In this document: in pieces, positions 1 through 11,400 of the stretch
Layout: each line of letters starts with the position of its first letter
How positions within the stretch are numbered: position 1 is the first letter of the stretch
Assembly: GCA_013400975.1 (NCBI GenBank)
Contig: WBMZ01002992.1
Span: 1-64,000 of the forward strand
Length of the DNA stretch: 64,000 bases
Reading direction: 5' to 3'
Source of the DNA: Atrichornis clamosus
Taxonomy: Eukaryota; Chordata; Aves; Passeriformes; Menuridae
Translations under genes and position numbers: made by a program
Notes under the pieces: model-generated
Seen by the model: the letters and a program-made list of their open reading frames with translations, nothing else
Database searches by the model: none
Told to the model about the DNA's origin: nothing

Positions 1-81
1 GCGCCGCCGCCTCCGTGGTGAGCGGGCGGGGCCGGCGCTGAGGGGAGCGGGAGGCCGAGGCCGCGGGGCCGCCGGGGGAAG
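1..81 (+). other. SEC22C: SEC22C non-coding first exon (5'-UTR), partial
   Basis: The CpG-rich sequence ends in GGGGGAAG followed by GTGAGC at 82, a good splice donor. No start codon fits the known N-terminus, and the protein begins at 5241 after a splice acceptor, so this exon is inferred to be non-coding leader. A second possible donor (TG|GTGAGC) lies at 18. The true 5' end is outside the window. Confidence 0.55.
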
Positions 82-134
82 GTGAGCGCCGGAGGGGCCC
101 GGGTGGGCAGGGCGGACACGGACCCTGCTCTTCA

Positions 135-158
135 TCCTCCTCCTCCTCCTCCTCCTCC
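135..158 (+). repeat. (TCC)8 microsatellite
   Basis: There are eight uninterrupted TCC units just inside intron 1, about 55 bases after the first donor, running into a C-rich tract. Confidence 0.9.
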
Positions 159-239
159 CCCCGGCCCCGCCGCGTCCCCGGGATGGGGCGATCCGCGGTG
201 TGTGCGGGGCTGGAAGGCTGTGGGGGGAGTGAGCTGGGG

Positions 240-1120
240 GGACTGGGATGAACAGGGGGATGTTTGGGGTGCTTGAGGGGGTCTGGGAGGCGATAGGGGA
301 GTTGGGGATGTGGTGGTGAGCAGGGGGATGCGTGTGTTGGGGTTGGGATGCCGTGGCGTGGAGGTAGGGTTTGGGGGTTCCTTGGAGTGCTTGACGGGGT
401 GTGGGAGGCCATGGAGAGAGTTGGGGTGTTCGGGGGTGTGGGGATGGGGTGGCCGTGAGCAGGGGGATGGATGTGTGTGTTGGGATCCTGGGGAGTGCGC
501 GTAGGACTTCGGGGTTCCTTGGGGTGCTTGAGGGGTAGAGGAGGAGGATTTGGGACTCTGAGTGGGGCTTGGGTTGGACTAGGGATGGCTTGTGGTGAGC
601 TGGGATAACGTAAGGGTTTGGAACCTGTGGGATGGGAGTAAGATTTGGGGATGTCTGGGTGCTCGAGGGGTGTATGGGAGGCCTTGTCAGTACAAAGCAG
701 TGCCCTGACTGGGGGCATGGGTGTGTTTGCTTTCAAGGTGTCTGGGGTTTATTGAAGAGTGTGGAAAAGGGGTTCTTTTGGGGATTTTAGGATGCTTAAT
801 GTGGGGGAGAAGAGATGTGAGTAGGGTGTAGTTATGCACAGTGTGAGTGGAACAGGATGGATGTGGGATGGGTCCTTGGTTACATGGGCTGGTGATGGTA
901 CAGGGATGAGCAGGTGGGATTTGGGAGAGTTCAGGGTTCAGATGGATGGGGCGGGTGTATGTTTGGGAACAGGTAAAGTGGCTGGTTTTTGTGAGGGATG
1001 AAGGTGGGACAGAGCTTCAGACAACCTTAACAACCTTATAGGGTTGTTACAGTGTGGTTTGGGCACGGGTTTGGAGAACTGTCCATTGGGACAGTGGGAT
1101 TGATGTGGGAGCTGAATGCT
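240..1120 (+). repeat. G-rich minisatellite, ~135-bp period, in SEC22C intron 1
   Basis: A related G-rich phrase around GTGCTTGAGGGG recurs at about 271, 389, 526, 661 and, more decayed, 794, giving spacings of 118, 137, 135 and 133. A second phrase, GAGCAGGGGGATG, recurs at 318 and 457, with a weaker copy at 597. Fainter echoes continue to about 1,120. Several runs meet the G-quadruplex pattern, for example 255-287 and 423-449. The open reading frames here are by-products of the repeat. Confidence 0.7.
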
Positions 1121-4100
1121 GGGGTTGGAGGTTTGTGCATATTTTGGTAATTCATAGGACTTTGTGTAGCCAGGAGATTTATGATGGTAAGCGTTTTTTA
1201 CATGCTTCCCCTTGGGGATAAGAATAAGCCTGTAGGATTTATGGGAGCCTAAAAGCTCTGGATGTGCACAAATCCTGTTTTAAATTTTGAGACAGCAGCA
1301 CACTTTCAAATTGCTGTTATTTGCCACTCAATCTGGAACGTGGCTCTTGTTGCACTGTGGGTCTGGGATGTCTGTAGCTGGTCAGCACTGCTGACCATGG
1401 GCATGGAGGGGGAGCAGCTGGGAAGGATCAGGTGGATACGGCCACTGCAGCCGTAGAAGATGAGAAATTTAACAGCATTTTGGATTTGCTTTTTTATATA
1501 TGTGAGAAGAGGATAAAATGCACTTTGTGATCCCACAGGGATGTAGTAACTCTCCCTCATGAACGAACCACATCCAAATCGTTTGCTTGTGGGTTGAGAC
1601 CCAAAACAGCACCTGAGCTGCAGCTCAAGTTTTGTGTTTGATGGAGTCAACCTGAATCTCTCTGACGTTCTGGGATCCCTCCTGTAGCTGTCCATGACTC
1701 CCAGATCACCTGCCTGAGGAAAAGTGCTTTAGTGCAGTAGTTGTGGTCATGTATCAAGCTGTCACGTGTCCAAAAAACTTCACATCCTGCTTCAGGACCA
1801 TGGTAACATCCACTAAAGCTTTCGACTTCCTTCAGCAGAAAGATCAGAACTGGACAGAACAGTTGGATGCTGTTGGGTTTGAATCTGTAAATTCAAAGGA
1901 AGGGAAGGGAAGTGTGGCTCTGAACAGGGAGAGAAGGTGAAAGCTTGAGAGAAATCCTGGTAACACTTTTTGTTAGTGTCGTGCCATTCTTGGAGGGAAA
2001 CTTTCTTTTGGTGGTCAGATAATTTCTGAAAGAACTGTGTTTTTAACATAATCCCCCTCGTGAACTGTGCACTGGTTTGCATTTGCTTTCAGAGCTATTT
2101 GAGTACATTGTTTTCTAAGTACAGGCAATAAAGCAGGAGTTTGTGGAGCATTTGCAGAAGTGTGGCCCTGGTGAGTTGGGTGTAATCTTCTTACACAGAG
2201 GGCTTGCGTAACCGTGTGGTAAAGTGCAGGAGGTCTGATTAAGGCTGCCTTGATAATCCCCACGTAGTCACTGGGGAGAGTTGTCTGCTGCTGAGGAAGT
2301 GAGGGGAGGAGGAATTGTGCTTCAGGTCACTCAGGTACCTACTGTGGGAATCCACTGAAGAATTGTTTGTTCTAAGATTGGTGCTGTTAGTGTGAGGCTT
2401 GCACTGAACAGTTTTATTCTGAAGCGTTGTTGGATGTCCAGGTGCTTCAAGCACTGAAAAACCAGCTTTGTTTACCTCAATCATAAATTATAACCTGTTC
2501 TTCTGGAACAATTGCTTAAAATACTTCTCAAGGTTCTGCCTGCTTTGTTCCAGTAAAACAGGTGGTCTGATGCTGACGTGATGTTATCAATTGGGAATGC
2601 TGCAAGACTTGATATCTGCTGAATCCAAAGACTTGAGTGCATTGTCCAAGTTCAGAGCCAAGGTCAAAGACCTGCCACGTACAGTCAGTTGCAGATCTTT
2701 GGGCTGCTGATGGTGTGCAAACAAAGAGGCTGGAGGAGGAAAGGGCAGTGACAGCACTGAGTCACCTGGTTAGGTGCACACCTTGATCAGTCCAGTGAGT
2801 TGTGGTACGTTGTGTTTGGTCACAGGTGACGTGGCAAAATCGGTGTGCAAGTAGTTAAAATTCCAAGGGAAGTGACATTAGTGGCTGTTACTTGCCAAAA
2901 TAACACAGCCCTAAACATCATCTGATGTGCAAGTAGCAAGAGGCTGGTGCCAGAGGAAAAGGAAAAACCAAAGCCTCGTTGGTGGCTGCATTGTCCGAGC
3001 AAGGAGCGTGGACTCGTTTCTCCAGTGAAGTCTGGCACTCAGTTTGGAAGTTTGCCTGGTGGGAACTGACACCAGATCTTTCCCAGGAGAGCAGAGGATC
3101 CCTCTGATGGGCAGCTGATACTCAGTGACAGCCTTAAGCTCTGCAGCAGGAAGGTTTGTGTGTCCTGGAAAGTTGTAGAACTTTATGTGTGCAGTTGGTT
3201 AACTGTAGGTGGTAATAAAAAATATATATATTTAATTTTAAACTCTTGCTGTTAGTGGCATAGGGAGCTGAATAATTTCATAGGCTAGGTAGGTTTTAGG
3301 AATTGTCTTTGATTTCTAAATTTGGTGCTTTTAAATTTTCCTGATGATCTTCTGGCTGTTTTGGAGTTAAACTTCATCAACATTACCAACCCTTCACCCT
3401 GTGCTGTTCTGAGCAACTGTGCTTAAAAGTTGACTGTGTTAAAGTTAATATTTCTGTTAAAGTTATTGTTTTTTGGGTTTATGTAAAAGTTAGTTTTCTG
3501 CACTGTTTCTTCAATGGCTTCTAGCACAACACATTGAAGATCAATGGGATGTTTCAAGCTGACTTAAAATAATCATGATTACTGTTGATATTATTTTTGA
3601 TGTGCGTTGAAATGAAGCTTGTGAGCTTAGTTTGATTTTACAACTTAAATGACAACAGGAGAAGAACTGTGAGAGGGATTGTGATAAAAAATAACATCTA
3701 ATTCTTCAATCTCCATTTTAGAAGTTCAAAATAACACTTTTCAAGAGATAGCTGAACTTCTGTAGTTTTAATCTGCTTTTCTAAGAAAACACGTGATGTG
3801 CCCTTGTGCTTTCTGGCAGTTCCTCTGATAATCATCCTCTGATAATTGCAGTTGCTTGAAGGTGCTGGCAAACTGCAGCCACCTTGGACAGAGGGCTGTT
3901 TCCCACGAGTTACGTGCAAGTGATTCCTGTAGCAGCAATGCTGCTGGCAGCAAGAACTCAACCCTTGTTAGGCATCAGAGCAGCTCGAAGGCAGCAGAGT
4001 TTGTGAGGCCCGAACTGGAAGAGATTTTGCTCTCTGGGCTCCTTAGACAAGAAAAGCACGTCCTGATGAGACACCCTTCAAAGGCACTTTGGGCATCGTA

Positions 4101-4568
4101 ATGAGTTGTGTGATACAGGGCTGGTCAAAGCAGTGGTACCCTCTATCACAAGTTTGAGTTCACAACGTGAATTTTTTTGCTTTTCTCTTGGCTTCCCTAA
4201 TGCTTTATGTATGTAGCTTGCCTGAAGCAAAGTAAATGCTTTTGGTTTTCCTTTTTTCCCTTTTTTTCTCTTGACTTGTTTGTGGTAATCCCTTGAAATC
4301 TGTTGATTTAGAGCTGCTCTTTCACTGGGATAGCTTAAAAAAAATTATGATTGGGACATCATAAATATTTTGTGTATCATTCCACAGTGTCTTTGAATGC
4401 ATCTAGGAGTTAATATATTGGATAAGAAAATGAGTTGTTTGTTTTCCCTCAGGCAAAGTACTTTCTAGGATGTATTTACCCACTTCACAGGAGATCTTAC
4501 TGTCAACCTGTATGTAAATACAGGTAATTAATTAGGCTTTTTAAATGTTCATTCTGGTTCTCTTGCAG

Positions 4569-4665
4569 AGATCATGTGAACTGCTGTGTGAGTCCTCTGC
4601 CATCGTGCCCTGGCTCCTCATGGTGTGTCTGAAGGGCAGATCTCTGCATGTTCTGAATGTACCAG
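4569..4665 (+). other. SEC22C: Candidate alternative 5'-UTR exon of SEC22C
   Basis: A pyrimidine-rich acceptor (GGTTCTCTTGCAG, ending 4568) and a strong donor (CCAG|GTAAAT, GT at 4666) bracket 97 bases, 550 bases before the first coding exon and on the same strand. It has four ATGs. The first reads ATG-TGA, a minimal start-stop uORF. Another (ATGGTGTGT...), if spliced to 5213, stays open past the real start region and stops at about 5249. No protein similarity is seen, so it would act only as leader. There is no transcript evidence; a chance splice-site pair is possible. Confidence 0.4.
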
Positions 4666-5212
4666 GTAAATCCCAACAATAACTTTCCATGGGCGTTTGC
4701 GACCTCTTAAAGAGGAAGAAGTCAAGAGAGGGCAACTTTTATTCTATATTTAGCCCCAGGTGAGTCTGTAAAAGAGCCTGACAGGCCCTAGCCTAAAATT
4801 TATTTTTGGATTTATGTGTCACACTAGAAGATAGGGAACTGCAACACTCAGGGAGCTTTTTGCAACTCCAGGGAAGATGCAGCACATCAGTGGGGCTTAG
4901 GCAGCTCCCATAAACACCTGCAAGAAGTTTACTTAGCATTTCTGATGCTTTAGGTAAAGCAGGAGGAGGGAAAATAGGAATATTTTTCAGGTAGGTAATT
5001 TCTTTGCCTCACCTTTTACTCTGAGAGGCAAAAATTGGACACAGCCACGAGCTCTGAGAACAGTTTGGTTGCCTTTTAATGGCAGAGGTGTCACAAGAGG
5101 TGGTGTTCAGTTCCAGTGGTGAAGAAACTCTTACTCTGCCATATTCCCACCTGGCATTTTGGATTGTAAATAACACCACATCCATTAACCGAATTTAATA
5201 TTTCATTTTCAG

Positions 5213-5422
5213 GTTGTCCCCATGAATACTCCAGTGGAGAATGTCCATGATCTTCTTTGCCTGTGTGGTGCGGGTGAGGGATGGACTTCCCCTCTCAGCC
5301 TCCACAGATTTTCATTTCAACCAGGACTTTCTGGAATGCAGGAAGAGATTAAAGGCGTTATCCTCAGTTCTGGCACGGTATCCAAGTCGGGGCACGGCGA
5401 GAGGACGTAACCTGAGCATACA
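5213..5422 (+). CDS. SEC22C: SEC22C coding exon 1 (leader tail plus residues 1-61)
   Basis: The exon starts after the acceptor TTTCATTTTCAG and ends CATACA|GTGAGT, a strong donor. Bases 5213-5240 are 5'-UTR and translation starts at 5241. The exon encodes the first strands and helix of the longin fold, and the codon for His61 is split by the intron. An out-of-frame ATG at 5222 overlaps the start. Confidence 0.95.
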
Positions 5423-8400
5423 GTGAGTCCCTGCTTTGCTTTGGTTGGGTTTCTTGGCTTTAAGTTTTGAAATAATGCTCTTGGGCATTAGTTGAACTCT
5501 GGGTAGAGTCTGCAGTGCCTATTTCCAATCTGAAATCCCACCATGCTTGTCTAGGTTGTAAAATCCAAGTATTTTGAAACCTTATTTCTCAGCACCGCAG
5601 CCACACAGCTCAGTGCAGTGAGCACATGCTTAATCATATATTTGTATGTAGATATATATTTATATATTGTATTTTATGTGTTCCATTTATATAAATTTTG
5701 TTACAAAACTGTATGTTTTCTTTAAGTTTATACATATTTCATTATATTTATGCATATACATATTTACATATACATCACTACATTTACATATTTACATTTA
5801 CATGTTTACTTTATATTCATGCATATTTAGCTATATATTTATATATATTTTGCTTATTTTAATTTTAACGTTTTGTAGCAAAGCCTTCTGCTTAATGGGC
5901 AATGCTTGTTACTCTCAGCAGTTGGAGTATCCTGGACTTCTACAAATACCTTTAAGATGGCATCCAAGTGCCTTGGAATTGCTTAGTTTAGGAGAAGAAA
6001 TGTATTGAAGAAATTACGGAGAAAGAAATTAAGACATTTATTTAAACTCCTTTAAGAAATGCGTTTTAGCTTGTGATTGCATTTCTGGTGAGCAAATGCA
6101 AGAAAACTTGAAGTCACCCTAAGCTAAAATTAAGCATCCCTTTTTGGGGGAGTGGGTGGAGAAAAAAACCCCAAGAATTTACACTGAAACAGTTGGAAAA
6201 GCAGAGATTTGCATCTTAATTCCTTTTCAGTCGAAGCAAACTCGTGCCCTTTGATGCCCACATGTTCTGCTGCTTTTAATCTCCTGTAGTCTCTGCAGAA
6301 GGAGCTCTGCCCTGCCTCTGAAATGACAGGAGTGCAAGTGGATACGTGGCAAAAAGGCCATAAATTATTGACAACTTGGAAAAGGTGGTTTTAGGCAGGC
6401 ATGGTGTTGATCCCCAGCCGTGAGCTGGAGGCAGCAGGAATTTGGGGAAGCTACCCAGTGGAACTGGGCTGTCAGAGCCAAGCAAAGCTGTAAATCCCAG
6501 GTACACGGCAGAGCAAATAAAGAAAAATGAGTATGAAATTAAGCTGGGATGAAATACAAGAATAGTAGAAAAGAGGCAAATTGTTCCGTTTCAAAACTTT
6601 GGTGTTAAACTGATTAACTGCTGACAAATGGCTGAGCTGTAAGGGAAGATACCCCTGATAAATTTCCTGGAAGGTTTTGGGCCATCTGGAAGTGGAAACT
6701 TGTGCATAAATATGGCTCCAGAGTTGGAGAAACCCCTTCTAGAGTAGAATTTTTATTATGCTGTTTCTGATACAAACTCACTTTTTACAGATGATGTAGC
6801 AGGAAGTGTTTGAAAATCTTGGTTTGTGCAAATTAACAAATATCTCTTGCTGTTAATATGATGTTGTCATGTTCAAGGGGAGCAAGGAATGCATCTGCTT
6901 CCTGGAAACAAGCTTCCTTGGTTTTACTTTATTTTTTTCCTGCGTTTTCTTTCAAAATTGGTTTTCTGGCCATCTTGTTTTTTATTAATGTGATTTAAAG
7001 CCAGCCTGGGAAAAGAACGTCCTCAATTTGTACTGATACACCAATTTAACAGAGTCTGTATTGTGATCTTCACTGTGCTCAGGCATCCTGGATGAGTTAA
7101 GAATAAATAATTGCCCAAGAATAAATAGATCTACAGGGATTGCAGGACTTTGACAACAACAATAAAAATTACATTTTTCGCAGTCTCCTCTTTCAGCTCA
7201 GTCTGTACATTTTGTTTTGACAGAAAGCACAGCCTAATCCTCGTGTTCAGCAGGACTTTTGCCTTTTTGTGTTGATGTTACTCTTGTTTCTTGTATTCCA
7301 GTTTCCTTTCTTCTGGGGATATTGCCTGCATGGCAGTCTGTTCCAGCAGTTACTCAGCCATCATGGCCTTCTGCTTCCTGGAAGAGCTTCGCTGGGAATT
7401 TGCTGCTTCCTACGATACCACGAGCATCAATTTAGCTTCCAGACCATATGCTTTTATTGAATTTGGTTTGTAACTTTGTTCTCTAATAGTAAAATGTCCA
7501 TGTCTGCCCGTTTGATGGTGTTACACAATATCTCCTGGCCCAAGCCTGATGGTAAAAGTGGCTCTCTTTGTGCCTTTGCCTGCAATGTGGAGGAGGAGGG
7601 GGAGATCTGAATGCCTTAAACTACTGGAGTGTTTGGTTTGTAGTTCCTGAGAGTTCATCTATTATGAACAAAATGCTGTGGTGATTAATGAACAAGCATA
7701 GAAGAAGTAGAAATAGATATCTCAGACACTTTCTCGCTTAATTAAAAAAAGTCTGGTGAGTGGAGGCAGATGAGTACAGGAAAAAAAAGGGAGACAGAAA
7801 AGATTATTATGGGCAGCTTTATTTCTGGCATGACTTAGAGTCATGACACTTCAGAACCGTGCCCAGTGGTTCTTTTTTAATCTGATCCAAACTGTTTTCT
7901 TGCCAAGTGGCAGCTGCTCTACTGAACCTCACACCTTGGAAGGACACAATTCCCTTGCAGTGAGAAACTTCTCTGGAAAAGGATAATACACTGCAGTGGG
8001 TTTACACACTTCTGTCCAGATTGCAGTAATAGTTTTAAGATCATGCTTAAAAGATTGAGAAATCCATAAGGAAAGCTTCTTATACAACCATCTTGGATTT
8101 TGGGTGGATTCCCTGCAGGGCACATTGCAGCCAGGATGTAATTTCATACTGAGATCCACATCACTCTTTTTTTTTTTTAACTTGAGTAGGAGTTGAGGAA
8201 TTTCTAATCTCTTTTAATTGCATAAGGCTGTTTTTTTTAAATAAATAATGCTTTTTTGGGTCATTTTTACTATTATACATTATGATGCTACTGAGTGTGC
8301 CTAATATTGCTGTGTGGTTTATTTATTTATTTGATCACCTTTCTTGTGTTTGCATCTAAAATGCACTTGATGCCTGAGATCTTAGCCTCTTGCCTGGTAG

Positions 8401-11400
8401 TTACAGAGAACATATGATTGTTATTATTGTTGTCAGTATTGTTATTATTACTATTATTATTATTGTTATTATTACATTATAAGAGATTATTGACTTGTCA
8501 ACAGGCTGACAAGGAAAAATCCAGGATTTTTCACTAAAGAATGCTTATGGCACTGTATTCTAGCACAGCATAACTACAGCTTCAGCTTTGTTTTACATAT
8601 GTATATGAAAAAAATATATGGAAATAACATATATATATATAAGACATAACAATAGCTGAAGCACAACATACTACATACGTATCATATCCAGTAGTAGCTG
8701 TGGTCAACCTATGCAATATCTGATAGAGATTTTATTTATAGGATAAATGTTTCTGCATTTTATTCCCCATAGCATGTGAAATAACTTGAATTTGCCAATA
8801 CCTTTGCCCAATAAATAGGAATAGCAGCATCCACAGTGGGTACTTGGACAAATTCCCTGCTTAGACATTTGTGGAAAGGGATTTGCTTGCAGATGGTATT
8901 AAAGTGTGAGAGATGTAGGAGAGTGATCTGAACATAGATCTGGGCCTTGGATGCTGGTGGAGTCTCTGTGGAATTGCCTCTGCTGGGCACAGTTCCTTCA
9001 CGACTCAAATATAGATGGAATTACTTTATCTCTGTGCTGGAAGAAAACTAATCCTTGACATTGTTAAAACACAGGAATTGGTTCTCATGGTAGTTCATGG
9101 GTAGTTTGAGATAGAAGTTAACATCTACCCTCAGATGTGAAAACTTGTTTTCAGTCCTGGCAGGCAGGATGTTGAGATTTAAACTATCCGGAAGGGAGTG
9201 GGTGCTGAAAGGAGGTAGATTTAGATTGGAAATTCGAAGAAATCCTTCCCTGTGAGGGTGGTGAGGCCCTGGCACAGGGTGCCTAGAGAAGCTGTGGCTG
9301 CCCCATCCCTGGAAGTGTCCACGGCCAGGCTGGACGGGGCTTGGAGCAACCTGGGATGGTGGGAGGTGTCCCTGCCCATGGCAGGGGGTGGCACTGGATG
9401 ATCCTTAAGGTCCCTTTCAAACCAAACTTTTCCTTGATCCTGTGATATAAAATACCTAGAAGAAGTATTTTTGTTCCCTAACCAGCAGTGGAGTTTTATG
9501 CATGAAGTTAATAAGAAAAGAAATGAAGAAATTAAAAACAATCAGAAAAGAATGCCATGATATGATTAATAATTACCTTCATTAAGGTTTAATAATATTA
9601 AGGATTAATTAAGCACTTTTTCTGAGCTGATTGAAGCAGGTTTTCCTGTTGCTTCAGATAACATCATTCAGAAGGTGAAATGCCATTTCAACAGCACACG
9701 TGGCTCTCGGGCAAAGGCCAGCTGGGAGAAGGTTGAGGAGGAGCTGAAGTTGCAGCCCCCAGTTCAGCTGCAGCTGGAGGACACGGAGCTGATGAACGGG
9801 ATGAGCAATGGAGGGCACTCCGGAGTCCATGTGGAGGTTGGTAAGTTACTACTACACAAGGTGACAGTTCGTTTCCTGACCCTAATCCTGCAAACGGTGG
9901 AAAAACACGTGACAGGTTCCTTTGGTACTGAGAAATGTGTATTTATATCGTGTGTGCGAGCCCAAAAAAGGCTCTTTCTAGTACAGTAAACAACATGTGG
10001 TCTTTACATTACAGCAGGTATGCACCAGAGCCTTAAGGACTCGGGGTGGTGTCTTCTTACAGCCTTGGATCACCTTCTCTGTGTGGAAAATTGCTTCTAA
10101 CTGGACTTGATAATGTGAAATTTTCTACTCTTAAAATCCTCGTTTGTTCAAATTTACAAAGAAGCTCAACTGATTCATTGCTTGTTGCAAACTTGTAATG
10201 AAAGATATGTAATTACTGTCTGAATGAGTTTCTTCAGCCTCGAGGGAGGAAAAGATGACAAGAATATAAGCTGAGGGTAAAACTCTTGTTCCCAGATTGT
10301 CTGGCTTGAGTTGTTCTCCCCTCTTTGCTTTTTCCTTTTACATTATTTTTAAAAATTTAATGCTTTTGACTGAAATTCTGAAAGAGGATTTTTGTATCTG
10401 TATAAACAACACACAGAGTCTTGACTTTTTTGTATCAAAACCTGACATTTTACCTGCTTTTGAAGTACCAACCTCTACTTCTTTATTATAAAAATGGTTC
10501 ATCTTACTTGTGTTTCAGTTACATAGTCAAGGTCCTGCCTACTTCCTCCACAAATAGAATCATAGAATAATTTGGTTGGAAAAAACCTTCGAGATCATTG
10601 AGTCCAACCAGAAACCAAGCACTGCCAAGTCCACCACTAAACCATTCCCTATTTTAATCCTATTAGCATGGTGGTTTAAATGCAGCTGGAGTGCCATGAG
10701 CTTGTATTTACTTTTTTTTTGGTTGTTGTTCTTGGCTAATGAAATACTAATAACATTAAGTTCCAGTTGCTCAATCTTATTGTTTGTGATAGATGAGCTG
10801 GAATCTAATGTGACATAGGTATTTTAAATTAGGATATAGAAGGGCACTGGCCAGGAGGAATTAAAAATAGAATGAAAACCACTTTATTTGCCAGTCAGAT
10901 TTGTGAGTACTCCTCAGAACTGTGCTTGAAGGTTAAATCTTCTCATGATGTGACAGGGCATAGAAATTCTTTGCACATTTTTTTTTTTAAATTTTGAACA
11001 GCTTCAGTGCCAGTAAATATTTGTAGTCTAGTCTGTGTCCACAGATCAGAAATACATTTTCAGTTCTCCCTTATTCCTGATTGCTTTCCTTTACTTTCCA
11101 TCTGGCTTTTTATTTCTGGCTGTTGTCTCTGGTCTAACCCAAATACTCTTACAGATTGTTCTGCCTTTATTTTAAGGATCATGTTTATGATCATCTGTTT
11201 TCCCCCTCTGGAGTCAGCTTTCCTGGCTTCTGTCTCTCTCACCATTCCCTACCAGCTGAATCCCACTTTGCTGCTCTAAGTTTAGCTGTGTGAATAGTGT
11301 TTGTTCCATATTAATGTTATTTATATTGTGGCTCTGCTCTACAAGAGACTTTTTGAAATGCTGTGGTTGCAGGAGAGCAGAATTTAATTGTGCCTGCATT

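Larger units (their letters stand above)
1..200 (+). promoter_or_regulatory. SEC22C: CpG-island promoter of SEC22C (left part cut off)
   Basis: The first ~200 bases are very GC-rich with many CpGs, then CpG density falls quickly. This is the usual signature of a TATA-less vertebrate housekeeping promoter, and it lies immediately upstream of SEC22C on the same strand. A (TCC)8 run lies at 135-158. The transcription start is not visible and the island continues beyond the left edge. In mammals this promoter is shared head-to-head with SS18L2; whether that holds here cannot be seen. Confidence 0.7.
82..5212 (+). other. SEC22C: SEC22C intron 1
   Basis: This 5.1-kb intron runs from GTGAGC at 82 to TTTCATTTTCAG ending at 5212. 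Beyond the G-rich minisatellite and the candidate leader exon at 4569-4665 it is unique AT-rich sequence. I see no CR1, no RNA gene and no believable coding region; the ORFs present are chance. Confidence 0.65.
7466..9657 (+). other. SEC22C: SEC22C intron 3
   Basis: This intron contains an interrupted ATT microsatellite (8419-8475), short TA runs near 8600-8645, and a + strand CR1 tail (9206-9449). The remainder is unique and AT-rich with nothing recognisable. Confidence 0.8.

Noticed and set aside
82..504. Glycine/arginine-rich frames at the left edge
   Set aside because: They start after the splice donor and arise from the G-rich minisatellite and (TCC)n run.
1306..1695. 129-codon minus-strand frame in intron 1
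   Set aside because: There is no recognised family and no splice or promoter context.
5667..6008. 113-codon Tyr/Ile/Phe-rich frame in intron 2
   Set aside because: It is the translation of the AT-rich simple repeat.
9841..9989. Extension of the SEC22C frame past 9840
   Set aside because: A perfect GTAAGT donor lies at 9841 and the next exon continues the known protein, so this part is intron.
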